Shown: positions 34,661 to 43,672, counted from the stretch's first letter. The stretch: DNA of 64,000 nt from Actinomadura sp. J1-007 (GCF_009793335.1 NZ_WING01000001.1:3596001-3660000); one strand, 5' to 3'. Made by a program: numbers and translations. The notes: generated by a model from the letters alone, not told the origin.

Positions 34661-35119
34661 ATGCCGCAGGCCGTGACGATCACCGGCACCCGGGCGACCG
34701 TCCATCGCGCGCCGGACGACTACCGCAGGATCTTCGCCGACTACCTGACTCCGTTCGCGCGGGCGGGCGTACGGTTCCACCTCGGCGGTGCGGCGGGGAT
34801 CGACTCACTCGCACTGCTCTGGCTGGCGGGCGAGACCGAGGCCGAACTCGTGGTGGTGGTGCCCGCCGGACTCGGCGACCAGCCCGACGAGGCCCAGCAC
34901 GCCGTGCGGTCGGTAGGTGAGACGGGACGGCTTTCCGATCTGGTCGAGCTCGGCGGCGAAACCCGTACGCCCGGTTACCACGCGAGAAACCGGTGGATGG
35001 TCGACCGGTCCGACATGGTGATCGGATTTCCCCGGAAGGGCACCACGTCGAGCGGCACCCTTTACACGATCGATTACGCGGCGAACCTGGACAAAGCGCG
35101 CTTGGTGGTGCCCGTGTGA
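34661..35119 (+). CDS. SLOG-fold (DprA/LOG-like) nucleotide-binding protein (152 aa)
   Basis: Single Rossmann-like domain: ITGTRATVHRAP at the first strand, VRFHLGGAAGIDSLALLWLA (the GGAxGID motif seen in DprA/YpsA-type SLOG proteins), ELVVVVPAG, and the C-terminal YHARNRWMVDRSDMVIGFPR with GTTSSGTLYTIDYA, which resembles the nucleotide-contact region. No DprA DNA-binding extension is present. SLOG proteins bind nucleotides or NAD-derived signals. An upstream in-frame ATG at 34631 is possible. An HTH regulator follows 24 bp later. Confidence 0.7.
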   Translation: MPQAVTITGTRATVHRAPDDYRRIFADYLTPFARAGVRFHLGGAAGIDSLALLWLAGETEAELVVVVPAGLGDQPDEAQHAVRSVGETGRLSDLVELGGETRTPGYHARNRWMVDRSDMVIGFPRKGTTSSGTLYTIDYAANLDKARLVVPV

Positions 35120-35143
35120 CGCGGTCGGTGCTGTACTGAGCGT

Positions 35144-36499
35144 GTGGACGCGCACTGGCAGAACGGTTCCCGGACGCTTCGGCGGCTCCGCGTCAGACGG
35201 GGATGGTCGTGGACGGATCTCGCCCTCGAACTCCGTTCCCAGGCCCGGACGTACCGGATCGCGCGCATCGCGATGGCGCAGATTCCCAATATCCGCCGGA
35301 CCATTGCCCGCTGGGAGGCCGGCCGTACCGTCCCCGACGAGCAGTATCAGTACCTCCTCGCGCTCGCCTATGCCCGGTCTCCGCTCGGAACGGTCGAGGT
35401 CGGTCCGGGCTCGGATTTCCAGGAATTGCTGGAGGTATTCTCTCTTCATGGAATCGCGCCCGGCCGAATCGAAGAACTCACGAACTGCGTGGTGAACGCC
35501 GTCGCCGATCCCGCAATGGGTTTTCTCCTTTTCCTCGGGCCGGGGCAGCGGGCGGAGCTGGCGGCCGCGCTCGCCGCTCCCGAGTCGGTAGAGCTCGGTG
35601 CGCTGGAGGCCCTGGCATCCGCCAGCGACAGCGTGAACCAACGGATCGGCAGTGTGCCGTTCGTCCGGCTGCACCTGGCCCAGGCGGCTGTGGTCGACGC
35701 ATGTCGGCGCCTCCTGCGCGGCGAACAGCCGTCATCGGTACGCGCACGACTCCGCCAGGTCGCCGCTGACGCCTGCGCCCTCGCCGCGCGGCTGGCGTTC
35801 GAAATGCATGACGACGCCACGGCACTCGCCTTGTACGAAGACGCGGTGAACACGGTCGGAGCCGCTGAGATGTCGCGCCGCGCTCTGATCCGGTCGAGCC
35901 AGACGATGGTGGTCTATTACTCGACAGGGGACGTCGGCCGCGCGACCCGAAACGTTGACGCCGCCGTACGGGACGCTCAGAGCGGTGACAGCGTCCTCGT
36001 GCGAGCCCGAGCACACGCGTTGCAGGCCGAAATGGCCGCACGAGGGCAACCGGTCATGCATCGCCGCGCTCGGGCGGCGCTCCGCCTCGCTCGGCACGTT
36101 CTGGACGCCGACACCACCGGGGACCCGATGAACGCGGCTTTCTGTAAAGGGCGTCTGCGCGGTTTCGAAGGCGTCTGCGGAATCTTTCTCGGGGAAGCCG
36201 ACGCGGCGGAACGGCAACTGGCCAGGTCCGCAGCCGTTCTCACGAGCCGTCGTGAATCGGTGCAGCGTGCGATCGTCCTCACTGACAGGGCGATCGCCCG
36301 GCTGCGAATCGGTGGGCCGGGGGCACCAGAGGCGGCCGCCGCCCTACTTCACGAATGCGTCGATCTCACAGCCCGTACCCGGGGCCGTGTGCCCGCCATC
36401 CGGCTCAGAAGAGCGCGGCGGGAACTCGGTCCTTGGCGCGGCGAGCCGTTCGTCGACGAGTTGGACGACCACATCCACGCCGCGCTCATCGGCACCTGA
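35144..36499 (+). CDS. HTH regulator with TPR-like helical repeats (451 aa)
   Basis: The N-terminus resembles an XRE-type helix-turn-helix (RTLRRLRVRRGWSWTDLALE ... IRRTIARWEAGRTVPDEQYQ). The rest is all-helical with repeated Ala/Leu/Arg pairs (ALALYEDAVNTVGAAEMSRR, ARAHALQAEMAARGQPVMHR, GIFLGEADAAERQLARSAAV), as in actinobacterial XRE-TPR regulators that often respond to signalling peptides or neighbouring gene products. The GTG start is 24 bp behind the SLOG gene, so the pair is likely cotranscribed. GC content dips slightly here relative to the surroundings. Confidence 0.8.
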   Translation: MDAHWQNGSRTLRRLRVRRGWSWTDLALELRSQARTYRIARIAMAQIPNIRRTIARWEAGRTVPDEQYQYLLALAYARSPLGTVEVGPGSDFQELLEVFSLHGIAPGRIEELTNCVVNAVADPAMGFLLFLGPGQRAELAAALAAPESVELGALEALASASDSVNQRIGSVPFVRLHLAQAAVVDACRRLLRGEQPSSVRARLRQVAADACALAARLAFEMHDDATALALYEDAVNTVGAAEMSRRALIRSSQTMVVYYSTGDVGRATRNVDAAVRDAQSGDSVLVRARAHALQAEMAARGQPVMHRRARAALRLARHVLDADTTGDPMNAAFCKGRLRGFEGVCGIFLGEADAAERQLARSAAVLTSRRESVQRAIVLTDRAIARLRIGGPGAPEAAAALLHECVDLTARTRGRVPAIRLRRARRELGPWRGEPFVDELDDHIHAALIGT

Positions 36500-36521
36500 C
36501 GCGTCGCGTGCGGGGCCTTGG

Positions 36522-37283
36522 TCAGGGGAGGTAGGGCGGGGCTACGCCCCAGCCCCAGTGGGGGACGGGGGCCTGCATGGGGGGTTTGGCGCCGGGTTGG
36601 GAGTTGGCCAGGGCGATGCGGGTGCCCCACTCGATGTAGCCGGCGAACGCGGCGCGGAACTCAGGGTCGGCGGGGAGGCCGACCTCGTCGGCGGCGTCCA
36701 TCAGGAGGTTCACCCAGCGGCGGCGCTGGGCGTCGGAGATGGCGCGGCCGAGGTGCTGGGTGACCATGTGGGTGTAGCCGCCGCGCTCGTCGCTGTAGCG
36801 GGACGGGCCGCCGAAGACCTCGCTGAGCCACATCGCGACGTAGCGGGGGTGGCCCGGGTCCATCCCGGCGAAGAGCGGGCCGATCAGGTCGTCCTTGAGG
36901 ACCTGCTCGTAGAACGTCTCGGTGAGCCGTTCGAACGCCTCGGCGCCGCCCGCCCAGTCGTACAGGGTGGGCACCGAGCCGCCGTTGCCGCGCACGGCGG
37001 TGCGCTCGTAGTGCCGCATCTCCTCGATCTGCTGGACGTACGGGCGGATCTCGGCGAAGAACGCCTTGAAGTGCTCGCCGCCCCGGAATCCTTCGAGGTG
37101 GTCCTTCGCGGACGTCCAGCCGATGCGCAGGACGTACCACTCGGGCTCGTCCACGCAGCGGGACAGCTCGTAGTCGACGCACTGCGGGGCGGCGGCGAGG
37201 GACGCGGCGGCGCGGCCGTAGGCGGCCTCGAACTCCGGTGCGTCCGCTTGGCCGATGCGGTAGCGGAGGTATTCGACGATCAT
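36522..37283 (-). CDS. Fusion of an antibiotic-biosynthesis-monooxygenase domain with a truncated hemoglobin (253 aa)
   Basis: Residues 1-95 are a ferredoxin-like ABM domain (MIVEYLRYRIGQADAPEFEA, YELSRCVDEPEWYVLRIGWT). Residues 105-240 are a group II truncated hemoglobin: PTLYDWAGGAEAFERLTETF, DLIGPLFAGMDPGHPRYVAM, the heme-facing THMVTQHLG with candidate proximal His, and RRWVNLLMDAADEVGLP. ABM domains catalyse cofactor-free oxidations; the globin may bring O2 or remove NO. The gene stands alone on the minus strand between the HTH regulator and the copper cluster. Confidence 0.85.
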   Translation of the reverse strand: MIVEYLRYRIGQADAPEFEAAYGRAAASLAAAPQCVDYELSRCVDEPEWYVLRIGWTSAKDHLEGFRGGEHFKAFFAEIRPYVQQIEEMRHYERTAVRGNGGSVPTLYDWAGGAEAFERLTETFYEQVLKDDLIGPLFAGMDPGHPRYVAMWLSEVFGGPSRYSDERGGYTHMVTQHLGRAISDAQRRRWVNLLMDAADEVGLPADPEFRAAFAGYIEWGTRIALANSQPGAKPPMQAPVPHWGWGVAPPYLP

Positions 37284-37347
37284 GCAGCGTCCTTCCGGGC
37301 CCGGGATGTAATCAAGTAATCATGGCATGGGGGCCCGGTTTCGGGGA

Positions 37348-37394
37348 GGGGCGTCCGTTCGCGACCGTGATCGCCTTCCGCGAACGGACGCCCC
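37348..37394 (-). terminator. Long hairpin after the copper-protein operon
   Basis: Sixteen-base arms (37348-37363 and 37379-37394, perfect complement, core GCGTCCGTTCGCG) close a 15-nt loop, six bases after the copC stop. It is the longest stem in the window. Confidence 0.65.
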
Positions 37395-37400
37395 CTCCGG

Positions 37401-37925
37401 TCAGCTCTGGCGCGACCTCAGCGCCCACGCCACGCCGCCGCCCGCCACGACGACGACCAGTGCGACCAGGCCGACCCACAGCCAGCCCGACGAGCCGGAC
37501 GAGCCCTCGTCCGACGCCGCGGCCGTCGAGGGCGCGGCCGCCGGCGCCGAGCTTGGGGCGGACGCGGCGGACGAGCCCTTCACCGTGAACTTGAAGCTGC
37601 CCGTGACCGGGTGGCCGTCCGTCGCGACCACGCGCCAGCCGACGTTGTAGACGCCGTTCGGGAGCGTGCCGTTGACCTGCTGGGTCACCTTGTTGTCGAC
37701 CGCGCGGGCGGGGCCCGACTCGTGCCGTCCGCCGCTCGCGTCGGTCAGCACGACCTGCGGCACCATCACCGGGTCGGCGTACGTCAGCGTGATCTGCGCG
37801 GGCGGCGCGACCTGCGCGCCGGACGCCGGGTCGGCCGACTTCAGCGTGGTGTGCGCCGACGCCGGGGACGCCAGGAACGGCAGGGCCGCCAGGGCGAGGA
37901 CGGCGGCTGCGGCGAAGCGCCTCAT
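37401..37925 (-). CDS. copC: CopC-domain copper-binding protein, membrane anchored (174 aa)
   Basis: Signal peptide cleaved before HTTLKSADPASGAQV leaves His as residue 1 of the mature protein, a known Cu(II) ligand of CopC proteins; VATDGHPVTGSFKFTVKG carries the second conserved His region. A Ser/Ala/Pro linker leads to one C-terminal helix (WLWVGLVALVVVVAGGGVAW) that keeps the protein at the outer membrane face. No CopD-type helix bundle is fused. It overlaps the DUF1775 gene by ATGA. Role: periplasm-side copper binding or delivery. Confidence 0.9.
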   Translation of the reverse strand: MRRFAAAAVLALAALPFLASPASAHTTLKSADPASGAQVAPPAQITLTYADPVMVPQVVLTDASGGRHESGPARAVDNKVTQQVNGTLPNGVYNVGWRVVATDGHPVTGSFKFTVKGSSAASAPSSAPAAAPSTAAASDEGSSGSSGWLWVGLVALVVVVAGGGVAWALRSRQS

Positions 37926-38641
37926 GACCGGGTCCGGGCGCGGGACAGGCCGTAGCCGCCGACCGCGAGGCCGATCACGCCGACCGCGATGCCGATGCCG
38001 CCGAGCGTGCGGGCCGTCCCGTCGGAGGCGTCGGACTCGGTCGCCGCGGCCGGGCTCGCCTTGACGGACGGGGCGCCGGCGGCGGCCGGTTCGGCGGCGC
38101 CCTTCGGGGTCAGCTTGAGGACGGGCGCCGGGTGCTCGGGCTCGTTCGGGCCGTTGCCCGGGTCCTGGTCCCACTTGACGACCTCGCCACCGGAGTAGGT
38201 CTGCTCGGCCTTGAACAGCACCCGGTCGACGCCGGTCGGCAGCGGGCCGAGCGACACGTCGAACTCCTGGAACTGCCCCGCCTCGATCTTGCCACCGCTC
38301 CAGGTGATCCTGGAGACGGCCTTGGTCAGCTCGCCGCCCTCGGACTTCACCGGCGTCTTCAGCTTGGTCTTGTCGACCTTGACGTCCCAGCCGGGGACGG
38401 GCCGCACCGACACGAACGCGATCGGGTGGTCGGCCGGCAGGTCCACCTGGACCTTGGTGGTGCCCGCGTCGTCGCGCTCGTTCGGGACGCGGAACGACAC
38501 CTTGGTGAACCCGCCCTGCTCGGCCGTGCCGGGGTTGACGGTGACGTGGGCGGACGCGGCGGACGCGAGGCCGACGACGGCGATGGCGGCGCCGGCGCCG
38601 ACCAGGGCGGCGCGGCGGCGGGCGCGCTGTTTGACGAGCAT
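37922..38641 (-). CDS. YcnI/DUF1775-domain copper-associated protein (239 aa)
   Basis: Signal peptide ending ASAASA, then HVTVNPGTAEQGGFTKVSFR: mature His1 is the copper ligand of DUF1775 proteins. The domain continues with VQVDLPADHPIAFVSVRPVP and GWDVKVDKT and includes the conserved WSGGKIEAGQFQEFDVSLG. A C-terminal helix (IGIAVGVIGLAVGGYGL) anchors it. It is translationally coupled to copC. DUF1775 and CopC proteins are commonly found together in copper loading or resistance. A 13-bp palindrome lies 23 bp upstream. Confidence 0.92.
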   Translation of the reverse strand: MLVKQRARRRAALVGAGAAIAVVGLASAASAHVTVNPGTAEQGGFTKVSFRVPNERDDAGTTKVQVDLPADHPIAFVSVRPVPGWDVKVDKTKLKTPVKSEGGELTKAVSRITWSGGKIEAGQFQEFDVSLGPLPTGVDRVLFKAEQTYSGGEVVKWDQDPGNGPNEPEHPAPVLKLTPKGAAEPAAAGAPSVKASPAAATESDASDGTARTLGGIGIAVGVIGLAVGGYGLSRARTRS

Positions 38642-38663
38642 GTCTGTTGCTCCGTTCGAGGGT

Positions 38664-38676
38664 GTACGGGCCGTAC
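38664..38676. promoter_or_regulatory. Palindrome upstream of the copper operon
   Basis: GTACGG and CCGTAC around a central G, 23-35 bp before the DUF1775 start; a second GTACGG follows at 38681. A candidate metalloregulator site. Confidence 0.35.
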
Positions 38677-38741
38677 GGGAGTACGGACGGGAGCCGGAAG
38701 CGCCGGGGCGGCGTCCGGTGGCGTACGGCGCCCGCGGTCCC

Positions 38742-39347
38742 TCAGGACCGGGCGAGCGCCCTCGAACGGGCCGGGGGACCCCGCCGGACGACCAGGTGCC
38801 TCAGCACCCGGACGGCGGGGCCGGGAACGTCCGCCGCAGGTACGACGGGGGTGCGCGGCCGGGGGGCGGCGGGTTCGGCGGCGAGCAGCGCGAGCAGCAG
38901 CCGGATCGGCCGGTCGGCCACGGCCGACAGGCGCCGGGCGAGGGACCAGGCGGCCCGCTCGCCGCGCCGCAGCCACCAGGCCGACAGCACGGCCGCCGCG
39001 ATGTGCGCGAGCGTCATCGCCGTGCCGGACCCGTGCCCGGACGGCCCGGCCGCCGACGCGGGATGGTGCTGCATCGACGCCGCGGGCGCGCTCGCGCTCA
39101 CGAACAGCGCGTGCAGCGCGAACTGCCCGCCGAGCAGCCCTCCGGTCAGCGTCGCCAGGGACCGTTCGTGGCCGGCGAGCGCCGCGGTGACCGCGAAGGT
39201 GCCCGCGAACCCCGCCAGCACCGCCCACGCGGGCACCGCCGACCCCGACGCCATGGCGTGCCCGAGGGTCGCCAAGGCGACGCACACGGTGGCGAAGACG
39301 ACAGCCCGTGACGTGCGGAACAGCGGGCTCGGCGGATGCGGCGACAT
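38742..39347 (-). CDS. Membrane protein of the copper cluster (201 aa)
   Basis: About five helices (AVVFATVCVALATLGHAMAS, VLAGFAGTFAVTAALAG, LTGGLLGGQFALHALFVSAS, TLAHIAAAVLSAWWL, LLLALLAAEPAAP) with a His-bearing extracytoplasmic segment MQHHPASAAGPSGHG. Proteins of this shape accompany CopC/DUF1775 genes in actinomycetes. It lies 100 bp upstream of the DUF1775 gene on the same strand. A metal-related role is inferred from context and the His cluster only. Confidence 0.75.
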   Translation of the reverse strand: MSPHPPSPLFRTSRAVVFATVCVALATLGHAMASGSAVPAWAVLAGFAGTFAVTAALAGHERSLATLTGGLLGGQFALHALFVSASAPAASMQHHPASAAGPSGHGSGTAMTLAHIAAAVLSAWWLRRGERAAWSLARRLSAVADRPIRLLLALLAAEPAAPRPRTPVVPAADVPGPAVRVLRHLVVRRGPPARSRALARS

Positions 39348-39457
39348 GGCGGGCCCATCGTCCCATCCCGGGCACGCGGACTCCACCCCGCCCCTCGAAG
39401 ATCGCTCGAGACACGCCCTACATGTTGGGGTTGCGTTCCGGCTCTCATCAAGATGTA

Positions 39458-39660
39458 GGGTCTTGCCTCGTGCTGGTTCGCCCGCGCCGGAAACGGCCGG
39501 GCGTCGTAAGAGGGAACCCGGTGGGAGTCCGGGACTGCCCCGCAGCGGTGAACGGGAACGACCGCCGTCATCACGCACTGGCCCGCCCGGCGGGCCGGGA
39601 AGCGACGGCCACTAGGTCGCGCCTCTCCGGAGGCGCGGTGCCCGTGAGTCCGAAGACCTG
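39458..39660 (+). promoter_or_regulatory. Cobalamin (B12) riboswitch upstream of nrdAB
   Basis: The core reads AGAGGGAACCCGGTGGGAGT then CCGGGACTGCCCCGCAGCGG and TGA, matching the conserved junction and B12 box (CTGCCCC-CGCAxCxGTGA type). The 3' end GTCCGAAGACCTGCC is the usual closing strand; AAGACCT (39653-39659) pairs with GGGTCTT (39458-39464) to form P1. Cobalamin binding is expected to reduce expression of the downstream oxygen-dependent reductase when a B12-dependent enzyme can do the job, as shown for the Streptomyces nrdABS operon. Confidence 0.9.
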
Positions 39661-39781
39661 CCCGCACCGATGATCGTCCGGGCTCCGCGGGAGGGCCTGT
39701 GGACGGCGCGCGGCCGCCTCGCCGCGCCTCGTTCGCGCGCCCGAACGCGAAGCCGAGCCGCACGCGAGGGGACACGAGCAC

Positions 39782-42231
39782 GTGACACAGAACCTGACCG
39801 CCCCACCCGGCCCCGAAGTCCGGTCCGCGACCGCGCCGACCGCCGAGGAACGCCCCGAGGCCCGAGAGCGGCGGGAGGACCGGTCGCGCCGGAGCGGCCC
39901 GGCACGGGGAACGGACCGGACACGGCGAGCGCGGCGGACGCGGGGGAGCGGCTCAGGGCGATGGTGGCCGCGGCCTGTGCGGGGTTGGCGGGGGCCGATC
40001 CGGGGCGGGTCGTCGCGGCCGTGCGGGCCGGGGGCGGGGCCGACGCGGGCGGGCTGCGGGAGCTGGCGATCGGCGAGGCGGCGGCGCTCGTGGCGGTCGA
40101 GCCCGCGTACTCCAAGGTCGCCGCGCGGCTGCTCGGCGCGCACATCGCGGACGAGGCGGCGGAGGAGGGGGTGCGGACGTTCGCCGGATCGGTGGCCGCC
40201 GCGCACGCCTGCGGGCTGCTGGCGGACGGCCCGGCGGCGTTCGTCCGCGACAACGCCGACGCGCTGGACGGCCTGGTCGACGAGGCGGGCGACGACCGGT
40301 TCGAGTACTTCGGGCTGCGGACCCTCTACGACCGGTACCTGCTGCGGCATCCGACGACGCGCCGCGTCCTCGAACGGCCCCAGCACTTCCTGCTGCGCGT
40401 CGCGTGCGGCCTCGCCGACACGGTCGCGGAGGCCGCGGAGCTGTACGGGCTGCTCAGCACGCTGTCGTACCTGCCGAGCTCGCCGACGCTGTTCAACTCG
40501 GCGGCGCGCCGCCCGCAGCTCTCGTCCTGCTTCCTGCTCGACTCGCCGCGCGACGAGCTGGAGTCGATCTACGAGCGGTACGCGCAGGTCGCGCGGCTCA
40601 GCAAGTACGCGGGCGGGATCGGCGTCTCGTGGACCCGGATCCGGGCGCGCGGTTCGCTGATCCGCGGCACGAACGGCCACTCCAACGGCATCGTCCCATG
40701 GCTGCGCACGCTCGACTCCAGCGTCGCCGCCGTCAACCAGGGCGGACGGCGCAAGGGCGCGGCGTGCGTCTACCTGGAGCCGTGGCACGCCGACGTCGAG
40801 GAGTTCCTGGAGCTGCGCGACAACACCGGCGAGGACGCGCGCCGCACGCACAACCTCAACCTCGCCAACTGGGTCCCGGACGAGTTCATGCGGCGCGTCG
40901 AGGCCGACGCGGACTGGTCGCTGTTCGACCCGAAGGAGGTCCCCGAGCTGACCGACCTGTGGGGCGAGGCGTTCGACGAGGCGTACCGGCGCGCCGAGGC
41001 CGAGGGGCGGTACGTCCGGCGGGTCCCCGCGCGGCGCCTGTACGGGCGGATGATGCGCACGCTCGCGGAGACCGGCAACGGCTGGATGACGTTCAAGGAC
41101 GCCGCCAACCGCGCGTGCAACCAGACCGCCGAGCCCGGCAACGTCGTCCACCTGTCCAACCTGTGCACCGAGATCCTCGAAGTGACGTCCGACGGCGAGA
41201 CCGCCGTGTGCAACCTCGGATCGGTCAACCTCGCCGCGCACACCGGCCCGTCCGGCGTGGAGTGGGAGCGGCTGCGCCGGACGGTCCGTACGGCCGTGCG
41301 GTTCCTGGACCGGACGATCGACCGCGGCTTCTACCCGACGCGGGAGGCGGCGGGCGCCAACCGGCGCTGGCGGCCGGTCGGCCTCGGCGTGATGGGCCTC
41401 GCCGACGTGTTCTTCAAGCTGCGGCTGCCGTTCGACTCGGACGAGGCGCGCGAGCTGTCCACGCGGATCGCTGAGGAGATCGCGCTCGCCGCGTACGGCG
41501 CGTCCGCCGACCTCGCCGCCGAGCTCGGGCCGCTGCCCGCGTACGCCGCGACCCGTACGGCGCGCGGCGAGCTGCACCCCGACCACTTCCCGGACGCCGC
41601 GCCGACCCGCGCCGCCGAGTGGGACGCGCTGCGGGCCCGGATCGCGGACGTCGGCCTGCGCAACTCGCTGCTGATCGCCATCGCGCCGACGGCGACGATC
41701 GCGTCCATCGCGGGCTGCTACGAGTGCGTCGAGCCGCAGGTGTCCAACCTGTTCAAGCGCGAGACGCTGTCGGGGGAGTTCCTCCAGATCAACGGCTACC
41801 TCGTCGCCGAGCTGAAGGACCTCGGCCTGTGGACGCCCGCCGTCCGGGACGCGATCAAGCGCGCGGGCGGCTCCGTCCAGGGCGTCGCCGAGATCCCGGC
41901 GGAGCTGCGCGCCCGCTACCGCACCGCGTGGGAGCTGCCGCAGAAGGCGCTGATCGACATGGCCGCCGGACGCACCCCGTACATCGACCAGAGCCACTCG
42001 CTCAACCTGTTCATGGAGACGCCGACCATCGGCAAGCTCTCCTCGATGTACGCCTACGCGTGGCGGCGCGGCCTCAAGACCACCTACTACCTGCGCTCCC
42101 GCCCCGCGACCCGGATCGCCCAGACCACGCTCGCGGCGGAGGACTCCGCCGCTCCGGCCGCGCCGGCGCCGGACGCGGACGCCGTGTACTGCTCCCTTGA
42201 GAACCCCGAGACCTGCGAGGCGTGCCAGTGA
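39782..42231 (+). CDS. nrdA: Class Ia ribonucleotide reductase, large subunit (about 816 aa), with a frameshift near its start
   Basis: Makes deoxyribonucleotides with NrdB. Core motifs are intact: SSPTLFNSAARRPQLSSCFL with the first active-site Cys, NLCTEILEVTSDGETAVCNLGSVN with the second, IAPTATIASIAGCYECVEPQ, and a C-terminal Cys pair ETCEACQ for thioredoxin reduction. GTG 39782 with GAGGGG upstream starts a frame with good codon use, but it leaves the core frame; one extra G at about 39896 joins RRSG to PGTGNGPDTAS and the core. The first in-frame ATG after the shift is 39961. B12 riboswitch precedes it. Confidence 0.9.
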
Positions 42232-43250
42232 CCACCCGAACCGGAGAACGCGCCATGCTCCTGGACCCCGGCATGGACCTGACCCTGCGGCCCATGCGCT
42301 ACCCCGACTTCTACGAGCGCTACCGGGCCGCGATCCGCAACACCTGGACGGTCGAGGAGGTGGACCTGGCGTCCGACCTGGCCGACCTCGCCCGGCTGAC
42401 GCCCGCCGAGCTGCACCTGGTCAACCGGCTCGTCGCGTTCTTCGCGACCGGCGACTCGATCGTGGCCAACAACCTCGTGCTGAACCTTTACAAGCACCTC
42501 AACGCGCCCGAGGCCCGCCTCTACCTGTCGCGGCAGCTCTTCGAGGAGGCCGTGCACGTCCAGTTCTACCTGACGCTGCTCGACACGTACCTGCCCGACC
42601 ACGACGAGCGCGCGAAGGCGTTCGCGGCGGTCGAGCACATCCCGTCGATCCGCGCGAAGGCCGAGTTCTGCTTCCGCTGGATCGGGTCGATCGACTCGCT
42701 GGACGAGCTGCGCACGGCCGCCGACCGGCGCGCGTTCCTGCTCAACCTCATCTGCTTCGCCGCGTGCATCGAGGGGCTGTTCTTCTACGGCGCGTTCGCC
42801 TACGTCTACTGGCTCCGCTCGCGCGGCCTGCTGAACGGCCTCGCGTCCGGCACCAACTGGGTGTTCCGCGACGAGTCGATGCACATGGCGTTCGCGTTCT
42901 CCGTGGTCGACACCGTCCGGGCGGAGGAGCCCGAGCTGTTCGACGCCGAGCTGACCGCGCAGGTCACGCGGATGATGGAGGAGGCCGTCGAGGCGGAGCT
43001 GGCGTTCGCCCGCGACCTGTGCGGCGACGGCCTGCCCGGGATGGGCGCGGACGACATGCGCGGCTACCTGGAGTACGTCGCCGACCAGCGCCTCGCCCGC
43101 CTCGGCCTTCCGGTCCGCTACGGCACCGCCAACCCGTTCGCCTTCATGGAGTTGCAGGACGTCCAGGAGCTGTCCAACTTCTTCGAACGCCGCGTCTCGG
43201 CCTACCAGATCGGCGTGGAGGGCGACGTGGCGTTCGACGAGGCGTTCTAG
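42228..43250 (+). CDS. nrdB: Ribonucleotide reductase small subunit R2 (340 aa)
   Basis: Di-iron radical subunit. FEEAVHVQFYLTLLD holds the Glu, His and radical Tyr in the E. coli-like spacing (E-x2-H-x3-Y); further ligands are in KAEFCFRWI and FRDESMHMAFAF. Length and the Tyr mark it as class Ia/Ib R2 rather than a Mn-only radical-free type. GTG 42228 overlaps the nrdA stop (GTGA), so the two are translated together. The Streptomyces third gene nrdS (AraC-like) is not present; a 50-aa basic protein follows instead. Confidence 0.93.
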   Translation: MTTRTGERAMLLDPGMDLTLRPMRYPDFYERYRAAIRNTWTVEEVDLASDLADLARLTPAELHLVNRLVAFFATGDSIVANNLVLNLYKHLNAPEARLYLSRQLFEEAVHVQFYLTLLDTYLPDHDERAKAFAAVEHIPSIRAKAEFCFRWIGSIDSLDELRTAADRRAFLLNLICFAACIEGLFFYGAFAYVYWLRSRGLLNGLASGTNWVFRDESMHMAFAFSVVDTVRAEEPELFDAELTAQVTRMMEEAVEAELAFARDLCGDGLPGMGADDMRGYLEYVADQRLARLGLPVRYGTANPFAFMELQDVQELSNFFERRVSAYQIGVEGDVAFDEAF

Positions 43251-43279
43251 CGCCGCCGGGCACGGGTCCGCGGGCGGCG
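43251..43279 (+). terminator. Hairpin after nrdB
   Basis: CGCCGCC (43251-43257) pairs with GGCGGCG (43273-43279), beginning at the base after the stop codon. Confidence 0.4.
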
Positions 43280-43392
43280 GGGTTAGGTGTTTGTCACCTG
43301 GCGCAAACTTTCCGGTGGGTGGGCACGTTGTCCTGGTGAGGCGGCCGACCCGGCGCCGCACGCTCCCCTACGGCAGGGCCGAGGAGAACGAC

Positions 43393-43545
43393 ATGGCATC
43401 CATCGTCGACCGGATCAAGCACTACCTGCGAAGTCCCCAGGGCCAGCGCACCCGCGCCAAGGCCCAGCGGCTGGCCCGCGACCCGCGCACGCAGGCCAAG
43501 GCGCGCAGCCTGCTCGCCCGCCTGCGCGGCGGCAAGCGCCACTGA
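43393..43545 (+). CDS. Small basic protein (50 aa)
   Basis: ATG 43393 follows GAGGAGAACGAC. The sequence MASIVDRIKHYLRSPQGQRT then RAKAQRLARDPRTQAKARSL is helical, strongly positive and slightly amphipathic, with the recurring element [SD]P[QR][GT]Q[RA]. Similar short Lys/Arg-rich proteins occur in other actinomycetes with no assigned role. DNA/RNA binding or membrane association are both possible. It lies between nrdB and sodF with its own ribosome site. Confidence 0.65.
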   Translation: MASIVDRIKHYLRSPQGQRTRAKAQRLARDPRTQAKARSLLARLRGGKRH

Positions 43546-43672
43546 GGCGGTCGCGGACGGCGCGCTCGCGGTGACGGCGGGCGCGGCGATGACGGCTGTC
43601 CGAAACGTCCGGGCCCGTGACCCAGGTCACGGGCCCGACGCGTCTCCGGACGGTGTTGCATGTTGGACGTAC

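Noticed and set aside
39670..39781. ATG at 39670 as the start of nrdA
   Set aside because: It abuts the riboswitch 3' end, has no ribosome site, and the codon use in that frame is poor until after 39900; GTG 39782 with GAGGGG fits better.
39571..41997. An 808-codon open frame on the minus strand
   Set aside because: Antisense shadow of nrdA and the riboswitch; repetitive Arg/Gln/Val composition and no recognisable motif.
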